This document shows positions 45,859 through 54,437 of a stretch of DNA of 64,000 nucleotides, in pieces; within the stretch, counting starts at the first letter, position 1; each line of letters starts with the position of its first letter. The stretch is from Roseibium marinum. GTDB taxonomy: Bacteria; Pseudomonadota; Alphaproteobacteria; Rhizobiales; Stappiaceae. The DNA is taken from assembly GCF_002906165.1 (NCBI RefSeq), contig NZ_PPCN01000006.1:186001-250000 (forward strand). Direction: 5' to 3'. Under the pieces are notes generated by a model. The model worked only from the letters and a program-made list of their open reading frames with translations. It ran no database searches and was not told the DNA's origin. The position numbers were made by a program, and so were the translations under genes.

Positions 45859-46506
45859 TCAGGAATTGGAAGTCTTCGAAATGGCGCCGCCCACATCCTG
45901 CAACAGGTGGTCGGCAAGAGTGAGGACGATCTGGTCCACCACAGCCTCGTGCGGAACGTCTCTGGACCGCACCGTCATCGCCGCCCTTGCATAGACAGGT
46001 TCCCGCTCGGCCAGCAGTTTGCGCATCGTCATTTCCGGATCCGGGTTCTGCAGCAGCGGCCGGGTCGCGCGGCGCCGCACCCTGGCCATGGCGGTCTCCA
46101 GATCCACCTTGAGCCAGATGGAAAGGCCCTGTTCAGTGATCGCCGCACGCGTCGCCTCGCTCATGAAGGCACCGCCACCCGTCGCCAGTACCTGGGGACC
46201 TTCGCGCAAAAGCCGGGCGATCACCCGCTCCTCGCCGCTGCGGAAATAGTCTTCGCCGTGCTCGGCGAAAATCTCGGAAACCGTCATGTTGGCGGCGCGT
46301 TCGATTTCGCTATCCGCATCGACGAATTCCAGTCCGAGCCGGTGCGCGAGTCGCTTGCCGACGGTCGATTTCCCGCACCCCATAATGCCGACAAGAACGA
46401 TCGACCGGCGCCCGAGGGCCTGAACGAGCCGGGCGCGGTCAACGGATTGCGCTGTCATTCCCGCGTCGCCTTCTTCATGGCTCCGCATCCTGTCGTTTTC
46501 TCTCAT
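45859..46506 (-). CDS. aroK: Shikimate kinase
   Basis: 215 residues as opened at 46506; an in-frame ATG at 46458 (MTAQSVDRARL) is an alternative start. P-loop GIMGCGKSTVGKRLA, shikimate-binding DADSEIER, FRSGEERV and TGGGAF, and the lid RRATRPLL. Phosphorylates shikimate. First gene of the aroK-aroB-CNNM operon; divergent from the short membrane protein/xerD pair. Confidence 0.96.
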   Translation of the reverse strand: MRENDRMRSHEEGDAGMTAQSVDRARLVQALGRRSIVLVGIMGCGKSTVGKRLAHRLGLEFVDADSEIERAANMTVSEIFAEHGEDYFRSGEERVIARLLREGPQVLATGGGAFMSEATRAAITEQGLSIWLKVDLETAMARVRRRATRPLLQNPDPEMTMRKLLAEREPVYARAAMTVRSRDVPHEAVVDQIVLTLADHLLQDVGGAISKTSNS

Positions 46507-46648
46507 TGCGGCGTTGTAGCATATTCGACGGAAAAGACACGGGGGGAACGCGGGAAGTTGTCGTTATCTGATCCCTTGCATCGTCCTCTCGCTTGCTGAG
46601 ACAATTCGGCATCCGATTCGCCGAATGTTACGATCCGGGAGATCCGAC

Positions 46649-46792
46649 GTGCCGACCCTGACACGATTGCTGTTTGCGCTCCTGCTGCTGGGCGCCCTCG
46701 GATACGGGGCGATTTATTCGCTGGCGAATTTTGTCGATCCGCGTGAGCGGGAAATAACGGTTCGTGTCAAGAAGGACGGTTTTGGCCGCTGA
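46649..46792 (+). CDS. 47-residue single-span membrane protein coupled to xerD
   Basis: GTG start at 46649 with GGGAG 7 nt upstream. Product [20 protein letters not shown]... has one membrane span (residues 5-28), then a short polar tail ([15 protein letters not shown]). The TGA stop shares its A with the xerD ATG (TGATG), so translation is coupled. Short membrane proteins of this type precede xerD in other Rhizobiales as I recall; function unknown. Confidence 0.72.
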   Translation: MPTLTRLLFALLLLGALGYGAIYSLANFVDPREREITVRVKKDGFGR

Positions 46793-47715
46793 TGGCTACT
46801 GGCTTCGATCTGGAAAATTTTCTGGAAATGCTGGCCGCCGAACGCGGCGCGGCCGAAAACACCCTTGAGGGATACCGCCGGGACCTGGAGGATTTTTCCG
46901 GCTTTCTCGGCGGCGGAACCCTGGCGGCCGCCCGCTCCGAGGACATCTCCGCCTATCTGGGCGACCTCGTACGGCGCGGGTTTGCCGAAACCTCCCAGGC
47001 GCGCCGGCTTTCCGCGCTGAAACAGTTCTACAAGTTTCTTTATGCCGAAGGCAGCCGGGAAGACGATCCGACCCGCACCCTGTCCGCGCCCAAGAAGCGC
47101 GGCAGCCTTCCCAAGGTGCTCTCGATGGACGAGGTCGACACATTGATCGAGACGGCGCGGGCCGAGACGGAAAAGCCGCAGAAGAGCGCGGCCGCCCGTT
47201 TGCGCGTCCAGCGCATGTACACGCTGATCGAAACCCTTTACGCAACCGGCCTCAGGGTGTCCGAACTGGTCGCCCTGCCGGTGTCGGCCGCCTTGCGCGA
47301 CGCCCGCCTGATCGAGGTCAGGGGCAAGGGCGGCAAGGAGCGGCTGGTGCCTCTGTCCCGGGCGGCTCAGGCGGCCATGAAGGATTACGTCGGGCTGCGC
47401 GCCGCCGAAGGCGCTCATGAAAAAAGCCCCTGGCTTTTCCCTTCACACGGCGGCAGCGGACATCTGACCAGGCAGCATTTCGCACGCGACCTGAAGGACC
47501 TGGCAGCCGCCGCCGGGCTCGACACCGCGAAGGTTTCCCCCCACGTCCTGCGCCACGCCTTCGCCTCGCATCTCCTGCAGAACGGTGCGGATCTGCGCGT
47601 GGTGCAGCAGCTCCTGGGGCATGCGGATATCTCCACCACGCAGATCTACACCCATGTTCTCGATGAGCGCCTGCGGGAGCTTGTGGAGAGCGCGCATCCG
47701 TTGGCCAAAAGGTGA
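46792..47715 (+). CDS. xerD: Site-specific tyrosine recombinase XerD
   Basis: 307 residues. Works with XerC at dif to resolve chromosome dimers. SAM-like core-binding domain at residues 5-95, catalytic domain at 110-300. Active-site residues seen: Arg in [10 protein letters not shown], Lys in [11 protein letters not shown], HxLR in [12 protein letters not shown], His in [13 protein letters not shown] and the nucleophile Tyr in QIYTHV. Coupled to the upstream 47-residue ORF. Confidence 0.95.
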   Translation: MATGFDLENFLEMLAAERGAAENTLEGYRRDLEDFSGFLGGGTLAAARSEDISAYLGDLVRRGFAETSQARRLSALKQFYKFLYAEGSREDDPTRTLSAPKKRGSLPKVLSMDEVDTLIETARAETEKPQKSAAARLRVQRMYTLIETLYATGLRVSELVALPVSAALRDARLIEVRGKGGKERLVPLSRAAQAAMKDYVGLRAAEGAHEKSPWLFPSHGGSGHLTRQHFARDLKDLAAAAGLDTAKVSPHVLRHAFASHLLQNGADLRVVQQLLGHADISTTQIYTHVLDERLRELVESAHPLAKR

Positions 47716-47792
47716 CGCTCCGCATCTATTGCGCTGCAGCATTCTCCGCACTAAACTCCGCTGCCTAATTTTTTAGCACTGGAATCCGATCT

Positions 47793-49421
47793 ATGCTGCA
47801 GCCCGCCGGCGACTATGACTCGCTGAATGCCCGTTTCCGTTGGTCCTTGCCCAATACCTACAATATGGCCGGCGCCGTGAGCGACCGGTGGGCCGCAAGG
47901 GACCCGCACCGGCTGGCCATCCGCCATGTGCTTTCCGACGGCTCGCAGCAGGACTGGAGCCACCAGGCCCTGAACCGGGCGGCGAACCGGTTTGCCAATG
48001 CGCTTCAGGGGCAAGGCATCCGGCGTGGAGACCGGGTGGCTCTGCTCCTGCCGCAGATCCCGCAAACCGCGATTGGTCATCTTGCCGCCTATAAGCTCGG
48101 GGCGGTGGCTGTGCCGCTGGCGTCCCTTTTCGGACGGGAAGCCTTGCGCTACCGCCTGTCGGATTCCGGGGCCAGAGCGCTTGTGACCGACAGCGCGGGC
48201 CTGGCCAAGCTGGCGGAAATTCACGACGACCTGCCCGGCCTTGAGCTGGTTGTCTCGGTGGATGGGCCCGAAACCGGGGTTCAGGCCTTCGAAGAGCTTC
48301 TGGCCGCGGCCTCCGACAGCTTCGACACTTTGCAAACCACGCCGGACGATCCGGCGCTGATGATCTACACCTCGGGCACGACAGGCCAGCCAAAGGGCGT
48401 TTTGCATGGCCACCGCGTGTTGCCCGGCCATATGCCGGGCATCGAACTGTCGCAGAATTTCCTCGGCCGGAGCGGCGATATCTTATGGACACCCGCCGAT
48501 TGGGCCTGGGCCGGAGGCCTTTTGAACGCGCTTTTCCCCGCGCTGGCGCTCGGCGTGCCGGTGGTTTGCCATGCCACCAGGAAATTCGATCCGGAATTCG
48601 CCTTTCGTCTTCTCGAAAAACAGGCCATCCGCAACGTGTTCATACCCCCAACGGCCTTGAAGATGCTGCGCGCCGTCGACAGCCCGAAAAGGCGGTTCAA
48701 GCTCGCCTGGCGCAGCGTCGGCTCGGCCGGCGAAGCCCTCGGCCGGGAAACCTATGACTGGTTCGCCGAGGAATTCGGTTTTCCGGTCAACGAGTTTTAT
48801 GGCCAGACCGAATGCAACGCGGTTCTGGGATCGGCGTCGGAGATCGGCGTCAGCCGGTCCGGCGCCATTGGCAAGGCGACACCCGGCCACGAGGTGGCGA
48901 TCGTCGACGACACGGGAACGCCCCTGCCGCCGGAAACGCCCGGCCAGATCGCCGTCAGACGGCCCGACCCGGTGATGTTCCTGAAATACTGGAACAAGCC
49001 GGAGGCGACCGCCGAAAAGTTCATCGGCGACTGGATGATCACCGGAGACCAGGGCGTGATTGATGAGGATGGCTATGTTCATTTCATCGGCCGCGACGAC
49101 GATATCATCACCTCGGCCAGCTACCGGATCGGACCGGGTGAAATCGAGGATTGCCTGATCAAGCACCCGTCCGTGGCCCTCGCCGCGGCCATCGGCAAGC
49201 CGGACCCGCTGCGCACGGAAATCGTCAAGGCTTATGTGGTATTGAAACCGGGCGAGACCGGCGGCAAGGCGCTGGAAGACAGCATCCGCGCATTCGTCCG
49301 CGAGCGTCTGTCCGCCCACGAATATCCGCGCGAGATCGCATTCGTGGAAGCCTTGCCGATGACCACCACCGGCAAGATCATCCGCCGGGAGCTTCGCGAG
49401 CAGGCGAGGCTGGAACGGTAG
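47793..49421 (+). CDS. AMP-dependent acyl-CoA synthetase
   Basis: 542 residues. ANL superfamily: P-loop YTSGTTGQPKG, A5 motif NEFYGQTECN, A7 WMITGDQG, A8 GRDDDIITSASYRIGPGEIE and catalytic Lys in MTTTGKIIRRELRE. The length and NTYNMAGAVSDRWA N-terminus resemble medium-chain (AcsM-type) or acetyl-CoA-like synthetases. Activates a carboxylic acid to its CoA ester; exact substrate unknown. Monocistronic by layout. Confidence 0.9.
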   Translation: MLQPAGDYDSLNARFRWSLPNTYNMAGAVSDRWAARDPHRLAIRHVLSDGSQQDWSHQALNRAANRFANALQGQGIRRGDRVALLLPQIPQTAIGHLAAYKLGAVAVPLASLFGREALRYRLSDSGARALVTDSAGLAKLAEIHDDLPGLELVVSVDGPETGVQAFEELLAAASDSFDTLQTTPDDPALMIYTSGTTGQPKGVLHGHRVLPGHMPGIELSQNFLGRSGDILWTPADWAWAGGLLNALFPALALGVPVVCHATRKFDPEFAFRLLEKQAIRNVFIPPTALKMLRAVDSPKRRFKLAWRSVGSAGEALGRETYDWFAEEFGFPVNEFYGQTECNAVLGSASEIGVSRSGAIGKATPGHEVAIVDDTGTPLPPETPGQIAVRRPDPVMFLKYWNKPEATAEKFIGDWMITGDQGVIDEDGYVHFIGRDDDIITSASYRIGPGEIEDCLIKHPSVALAAAIGKPDPLRTEIVKAYVVLKPGETGGKALEDSIRAFVRERLSAHEYPREIAFVEALPMTTTGKIIRRELREQARLER

Positions 49422-49434
49422 CTCCTTCGGACAC

Positions 49435-50568
49435 TCAGGTCCTTGCAAGGCGTTTCTTGATCGCGCGGACGCTGCGGCGCAGTCCGCGTTTTGCCGTCAG
49501 GTCCGCTTCGCCGAGGACTGTCATCAGACGTCCCACGGCGCCCTGCGAGGCCAGCAGCGTTGCGGTTTCCACGCGCCCCCGCCAGAGCGGCTCGATCATG
49601 GAATGGCCTGGAACCGCCAGGGAATCGGCTCCCTTGAACCCCGGCATCGCGAGATTTTCCCGCAGCGCATGCAACGCGATCTGTGCACCTGGAGAAAAGC
49701 GCGCCCTGTTTTCGTCAAAGGCGATCTTCCAGGAAAAAACATGACCGCGGTCCTGAATGAGCACAAGGGCCGCCACCAACGTGTCGCCCGCCCGGAGCTG
49801 ATCGATGCGCACGCCGTTCCCGGCCGCGAGATTGGCGATCGCGGATCTGGCGAAGGCCTCGCTCTGCGGCCCGCTTGACAGAGCCGTTCCCGACCGGCCT
49901 TTCCACCCCGAAACTTCCAGGCGGAGAAAAGCGTCGAACGCGGCCGGCACGTCCGCACCGGTCACGCTTTCGAAGCTTGTTGCATGTTCATCGCCGAGGC
50001 GGCGCAACAGCCGGCGCATCTCCTTGCGCCGTTTGCCGCTGAAGGCTGCCTCCAGTTGCTGCTCGCCGGCGGGACCCGCATCGTGACCGGACCGCTTTTC
50101 CCGCGCCGCGACCGTGATCCGCGCTTCGGTGGCCCCGCGCAGGCGCGAAGCTGTTTGCGTGGCGAGCGGCAGATAGGGAATGGCAAGCAGCGCCCCGGAT
50201 CCGGCAGCGCCCTTGAGAAAGGCGTCGACGGCATCCGGCCCTGCCCGCGGATGCATGAGGGGCGTGCCGAGCGGGGAATAATCCGTCGCCCAGACCGTGG
50301 CGGTTGGAAGCGCGACGCCGAGACGGCGCCGGCCCACGGGGGCCGCCAGCAGCCAGACACCCGTCTTGCCCTCACGGACGACGGCGAGACGGACCTGCCG
50401 GTGTTCCATGTGCCTCAGGTAAGGACACAAAAACGCCGGGCTGAAAAACGGGTTCGGATCAAGGGCGGCATCGCACAATTGCTGCCAGGCTCCTGCCGGC
50501 AGATCTTCATTCAAAGGATCGAGGAAACAGAACTCCGGCCCCGCGTCTGCGTTCGGTTCACTGGTCAA
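49435..50568 (-). CDS. GNAT-fold acetyltransferase of BioF2/CelD-like type
   Basis: 377 residues from a TTG at 50568 (GGAG 7 nt upstream). Two GNAT-like halves as in the BioF2-like/CelD group, with GKRRKEMRRLLRRLGDEH, the substrate part SSGPQSEAFARSAI and LVAALVLIQDRGHVFSWKIAFDE in the C-terminal half. Such proteins are linked to cellulose or exopolysaccharide synthesis. Overlaps the end of the flippase gene by 11 bases, supporting a joint role in polysaccharide modification. Confidence 0.82.
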   Translation of the reverse strand: MTSEPNADAGPEFCFLDPLNEDLPAGAWQQLCDAALDPNPFFSPAFLCPYLRHMEHRQVRLAVVREGKTGVWLLAAPVGRRRLGVALPTATVWATDYSPLGTPLMHPRAGPDAVDAFLKGAAGSGALLAIPYLPLATQTASRLRGATEARITVAAREKRSGHDAGPAGEQQLEAAFSGKRRKEMRRLLRRLGDEHATSFESVTGADVPAAFDAFLRLEVSGWKGRSGTALSSGPQSEAFARSAIANLAAGNGVRIDQLRAGDTLVAALVLIQDRGHVFSWKIAFDENRARFSPGAQIALHALRENLAMPGFKGADSLAVPGHSMIEPLWRGRVETATLLASQGAVGRLMTVLGEADLTAKRGLRRSVRAIKKRLART

Positions 50569-51976
50569 CCGGCCGCTCCCTGGATGCGAAGAGAAGGGGC
50601 ACGATGAATGTCGTGATCTGGAGCTTGCGTTTTGCCGTCAGCGCTAGCGCAGTCGCCTCGAAGAAGATGGCGCAACTTGTGGCGATTGCCGCGCCGGCAA
50701 GACCCAGGAGCGGGATCAGAGCCAGATTGAAGACGACGTTCATCAGGAAGGTTGCCGCATAGATCACGGCACAGGATTTCTGATGTCCGGTCATGGTCAA
50801 CAGCGCATCCGCCGGACCGACCGACGCCCGAGCGAGCACACCGATCATCAGGAGCGCGATCAGCGGATAACCGCTTTCAAATCCGCCGCCGAACAAGCGC
50901 AGCAGCAGCGGCGCGATCAGCAGCAGCCCGGCCCCGGCGGCAAGAGACGGCCAGAAGGTCCAGTGTGTCGCCTTGCGGACGTAGGCGGCAAGACCGGCCT
51001 GGTCCTCATTATGGAGGTAGCCGGAAAACCGGTGCGCGGAAGCCGATCTCACCGCGAAATAAACGAAATGGACAAGGGCAAGCGTTTTGGAGGCAGCGAA
51101 GTAGACCGCCACCTTGTCCGGATCCTGAAAGAAACTGATCATGATGACGTCGGCGCTGGTGATCAGTTGCAGGAAACCGTCCACCAGAAGCATCGGCGCG
51201 GAGATTGCCAGCCAGTATCTCAGGTCTACCCTGCGTGGACCGGATGGAACCCTCGGCGCCAGCCGCCCCTTCAGGTGAACATATTGATAAAGGGCGATAA
51301 CGATGGTGGCCGATACGACCGCGAACGTCGCCGTCAGGGCATCGGCGCGCCACCCCGCGAGCACAGCAAGGACAAGCAGCAGCAGAATAGCCAGAGGCCG
51401 CCAGATGTAGGTGGGCACCATCGCCAGCGACGGCCAGTCATAGCTGCGGGCGATACCGTCCTGCACCTGGCCGAAGGTGAAAAACGGCAGGGCGAACAGA
51501 ACGACGATCAGCGGCAGAACATAATCGGCGTCGATGGCCGTTCGGAATACAAAAACAAGGCCAATCCCAAGCACCCCGGCCAAAGTCCCGAGGAAAAAGG
51601 CCGTTTGCCGGCTCACGCGCAGAAAGCCGCGCAGGCCGTCCATGTCGCCTTTCTGGAGATATTGCGGGATGAACCGGCTGACGGAAGTTGAAAATCCGCC
51701 ACATGTCATAGCGCCGATGACGATCAGGAAGGTCCAGGCAACGGAATAGATACCGTAGTCATGCGCGCCCAGAAGCCGCGCCAGAACAATCTGCGAGAGA
51801 TAGGCAAGCGCCGCGCCGCCAACACGGATCGCGAATGTCGAGACCGCCATGCGGCCCGCGGTGCCCTGGTCCGTCCCATCGCCCCGCAGCAACCCGGCAG
51901 CGTTCGCTGCCCTGCCCAGAGCCTGAGACAGGGCGGTGCTTTGGAAAGGTTTTTCCCAGAAAGCGGAAAATCGCAA
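50558..51976 (-). CDS. Oligosaccharide flippase (Wzx/MATE-like) family protein
   Basis: 472 residues, 12-14 membrane helices (RVGGAALAYLSQIVLARLLG at the first). Polysaccharide_synt/MOP-type flippase that moves lipid-linked oligosaccharide units across the inner membrane. A TTG at 51976 with AAGGA upstream starts the frame; an ATG at 51850 is an alternative close to the first helix. Operon with the GNAT gene; no polymerase or glycosyltransferase adjoins. Confidence 0.88.
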   Translation of the reverse strand: MRFSAFWEKPFQSTALSQALGRAANAAGLLRGDGTDQGTAGRMAVSTFAIRVGGAALAYLSQIVLARLLGAHDYGIYSVAWTFLIVIGAMTCGGFSTSVSRFIPQYLQKGDMDGLRGFLRVSRQTAFFLGTLAGVLGIGLVFVFRTAIDADYVLPLIVVLFALPFFTFGQVQDGIARSYDWPSLAMVPTYIWRPLAILLLLVLAVLAGWRADALTATFAVVSATIVIALYQYVHLKGRLAPRVPSGPRRVDLRYWLAISAPMLLVDGFLQLITSADVIMISFFQDPDKVAVYFAASKTLALVHFVYFAVRSASAHRFSGYLHNEDQAGLAAYVRKATHWTFWPSLAAGAGLLLIAPLLLRLFGGGFESGYPLIALLMIGVLARASVGPADALLTMTGHQKSCAVIYAATFLMNVVFNLALIPLLGLAGAAIATSCAIFFEATALALTAKRKLQITTFIVPLLFASRERPVDQ

Positions 51977-52224
51977 ACACAGATCCTTTTTGAAATCCTG
52001 TCCGTATTTGTGACATGAAGGCCTTAATATTCAATGGCGATCGGAATGCCGAAAGCTCTATCGATTCACAGATGCGTGAAATCGGCAGGCTGGCGAATAT
52101 GACGTCCTCTGTTCAAGACCGAAAGACACCGGACGCGGATTGAGATCCCGGCTTGACGTGCTTTGTCGAATATGGAACAAATAGTGAACATTGATTCGAA
52201 CGACCTGCCGGCTACACAGTATCG

Positions 52225-52345
52225 GCCCTGTCTGTTTGAAAAAAGTGCAACAGCATTGCGGATGTCGAGGGCTGCCTCCCCTTCTATCCGCAGTTTGGTC
52301 CGGCCCCTGCTCCCGCCGCCATCCGCAGGGGCCGGACATTTTTCT
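52225..52345 (+). ncRNA. Candidate trans-acting small RNA
   Basis: A region without ORF carrying a promoter-like pair (TTGATT 52191-52196, 16-nt spacer, TACACA 52213-52218), a hairpin TGCGGAT (52257-52263) / ATCCGCA (52286-52292) whose loop exposes CCTCCCC, and a strong terminator. The exposed anti-Shine-Dalgarno C-rich motif resembles alphaproteobacterial small RNAs of the alpha-r14 type. Start position approximate; no expression evidence. The rest of the 400-bp gap (51977-52376) shows no gene. Confidence 0.45.
52298..52343 (+). terminator. Strong Rho-independent terminator (plus strand)
   Basis: GTCCGGCCCCTGC (52298-52310) pairs perfectly over 13 bp with GCAGGGGCCGGAC (52325-52337), followed by A and five T. 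No plus-strand gene precedes it within 2.8 kb; the minus side lacks a T-run. Confidence 0.85.
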
Positions 52346-52376
52346 CCAAGGAAATTCGAAACGGTCTGCCGGTCCG

Positions 52377-52775
52377 TTACTCCGGCACGGCCTCCGCATA
52401 ATACCAGCGTCCGGCTTTTTTGCGGAAACGACTGAGTTCCCGGTGCGTACGCAGCGTACCGCCGGAAAGGTATCTTGCTTCGAAAAGCACCGTGCCTTCA
52501 CGGTCGCCTTTCGCGCCTTTTTCCGTTGCCAGGACGCGCAAGCCGGTCCAGTGGTTTTCAGCCGCCCATCTGGCGGTTTCCAGTTCGTCAAAGCCATCCT
52601 GGTGTTTCGGCCAGAGCGTCTCTTTCAGGTAGGCAATGTTCTGCCGGACATAGGCGGCGTAACGCGAGCGCATCAGCGCCTCGGCGGTTTCGGGAACCGC
52701 CGCGCCACCAAGAAAACGTCCGCAGCAGCGATCGAACGGTTCACCGCCACCACACGGACAAGGGTCATCGGCCAT
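52377..52775 (-). CDS. YchJ family protein (UPF0225, SEC-C motif)
   Basis: 132 residues. N-terminal SEC-C zinc motif CPCGGGEPFDRCCGRFL, then the YchJ core (AEALMRSRYAAYVRQNIAYL ... TVLFEARYLSGG ... HRELSRFRKKAGRWYY). Function not established for the family. Divergent from the EEP-family gene at 52879. Confidence 0.9.
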   Translation of the reverse strand: MADDPCPCGGGEPFDRCCGRFLGGAAVPETAEALMRSRYAAYVRQNIAYLKETLWPKHQDGFDELETARWAAENHWTGLRVLATEKGAKGDREGTVLFEARYLSGGTLRTHRELSRFRKKAGRWYYAEAVPE

Positions 52776-52878
52776 GCCGGTCTCCTGAAATCAAACTTTT
52801 TGTTCTCTACCACTGGTTCACAGAACTGTCCCGCCGCTAAGGTGTCGGTCCACGTTCCATACGGTCTGGCCCGGCACA

Positions 52879-53850
52879 ATGAAACTTGCAACCTTCAACA
52901 TGGAATCCTTCGGTGCCGACCGTTTCGAGGCGGAGGCTCTTCAACCCCGGCTGGACGCCTTGCGGCCGAGGCTCCTGGAACTGGATGCCGATATTCTGTG
53001 TCTTCAGGAAGTGAATGCGCAAAAGGTAAAGGGAGCCTCCAAAAGGCGGTTCCAGGCGCTCGACCTGCTGCTGTCGGCGACGCCCTACCGTGACTACCAC
53101 TTTGCCGCCAGCGAACGGGCGCCCGGCAAGGGGCCGGGCGACAGGCACAATCTGGTGGTTCTGTCACGCTTCCCCATCGCATCTTCGAAAAGCCTCTTTC
53201 AGACCCATGCCCATCCGCCCTTGTGGCAGCCGGGAACGGCCGACCCGGCATATGATGCACCGCAGGCGATCGAATTCGACCGGCCCGTGCTGAAAACCGA
53301 AATCGATATCGGCGCCGACAAGCCGCTGCATCTTTTCACGCTTCACCTGCGCGCACCGATTGCCGCGAATATCCGGGGCGGCAAGACGGACAGCCGTACA
53401 TGGAAAAGCGTTTCGGCCTGGGCGGAAGGCTATCAGCTCTCCGTCCTGAAACAGATCGCGCAGGCCCTGGAACTGCGTCTTGCGGTCGAGGCGCTGCTGG
53501 ATGCGGATGAGGAAGCGCTGGTGATCCTGGCAGGGGACTTCAATGCAACGGGCGAGACCGGAACCATGCGCCTCCTGCGCGCCGATCCGGATGACACGGC
53601 TTCGCCTGACCTCGCCCCGCGCCGGCTTTTTCAGCTTGATGCCTCGCTACCGCTCGAACGGCGCCAGACCATCCTGCACAAGGGAAAGGGTCAGGCGCTC
53701 GATCATATCCTTGCAAGCGCCGCGATGACCCACAGGACCGTTGAGGTCCGGGTCTTCAACGACGATCTTCCCGATGAAATCTTCGACGCCGGCGACCCAA
53801 GCCTTGCAGGCTCTTTCCACGCCGCCATGCGTGCGGAATTCAACATATGA
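52879..53850 (+). CDS. Endonuclease/exonuclease/phosphatase family protein (cytoplasmic)
   Basis: 323 residues, no signal peptide. Catalytic EEP motifs: FNMESFG, CLQEVNAQ (Glu), LHLRAPI, AGDFNATGE (Asp/Asn) and ALDHILAS (Asp-His). Substrate unknown; may be a nuclease or phosphodiesterase. Second EEP protein in this window, unlike the membrane-anchored one at 7893-9047. Converges on the cytochrome gene. Confidence 0.87.
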   Translation: MKLATFNMESFGADRFEAEALQPRLDALRPRLLELDADILCLQEVNAQKVKGASKRRFQALDLLLSATPYRDYHFAASERAPGKGPGDRHNLVVLSRFPIASSKSLFQTHAHPPLWQPGTADPAYDAPQAIEFDRPVLKTEIDIGADKPLHLFTLHLRAPIAANIRGGKTDSRTWKSVSAWAEGYQLSVLKQIAQALELRLAVEALLDADEEALVILAGDFNATGETGTMRLLRADPDDTASPDLAPRRLFQLDASLPLERRQTILHKGKGQALDHILASAAMTHRTVEVRVFNDDLPDEIFDAGDPSLAGSFHAAMRAEFNI

Positions 53851-53863
53851 GACCGCGTAAATC

Positions 53864-54229
53864 CTACTGCTTCAGCGAAGTGATATAGGCCGCGAGATTG
53901 GCGATCTCGATATTGCCCAGGCTCATGTCAGGCATCGCGGGATGCGGATCCACGAGGAACGTCGCCAGACTTTCTTCGGTCCACTCCGGGTCCCCCGCTA
54001 TGTCGTAAAAGCTCGGTAGCGACGTGCTTGAAACGCTCGGCTGATCCTCGGCAACCAGATGACAGGCGGCACACCAGCGCAGCGCCAGCGTCTTTCCGGC
54101 CAACTCATCGGCCGCCTGCGCGGATGTCACCCCGCCGGACGGAGCCAAACCAAACACCGCAGCGCCGCAAACGGTAAACAGCGCCCACAGCAGTGCGGCA
54201 GAAGCCTTGCGTAAAAATATGCGTCCCAT
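53864..54229 (-). CDS. Small exported c-type cytochrome
   Basis: 121 residues from the ATG at 54229, which has a perfect AGGAGG 6 nt upstream; the longer frame to 54475 is unsupported. Signal peptide (residues 8-40, ending AQAAD). One haem site CAACH (Cys 53, Cys 56, His 57), with a possible axial Met 99 or 102 (AMPDMSLG). A monohaem class I cytochrome c of the periplasm. No oxidase partner is adjacent; divergent from gamma-glutamyltransferase. Confidence 0.87.
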   Translation of the reverse strand: MGRIFLRKASAALLWALFTVCGAAVFGLAPSGGVTSAQAADELAGKTLALRWCAACHLVAEDQPSVSSTSLPSFYDIAGDPEWTEESLATFLVDPHPAMPDMSLGNIEIANLAAYITSLKQ

Positions 54230-54437
54230 GAAGCCTCCTTGTGACACACCGAATCCGCCGGAATCCCCGGCCCACGCGGCGTCAGTGCCGCCACTTTGCG
54301 CGTTTTGCGGAAGTCCGGCCTTGCGTTGAATCAATAGCAGCAGTCGCGGACAATCCGTTTCACTTTCTCGTTTGTCTATTGCCTCCTTTCCCGGCCTTCT
54401 GCACACTTGCCGTCTAGCAAAAATGCCGGAGAAAATC

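Noticed and set aside
52071..52200. tRNA-like fragments (for example GTGAAATCGGCAGGC and GATTCGAAC) that could mark a tRNA or an attachment-site remnant
   Set aside because: No complete cloverleaf: I could not pair an anticodon stem or acceptor stem. A tRNA search tool would be needed to revive this.
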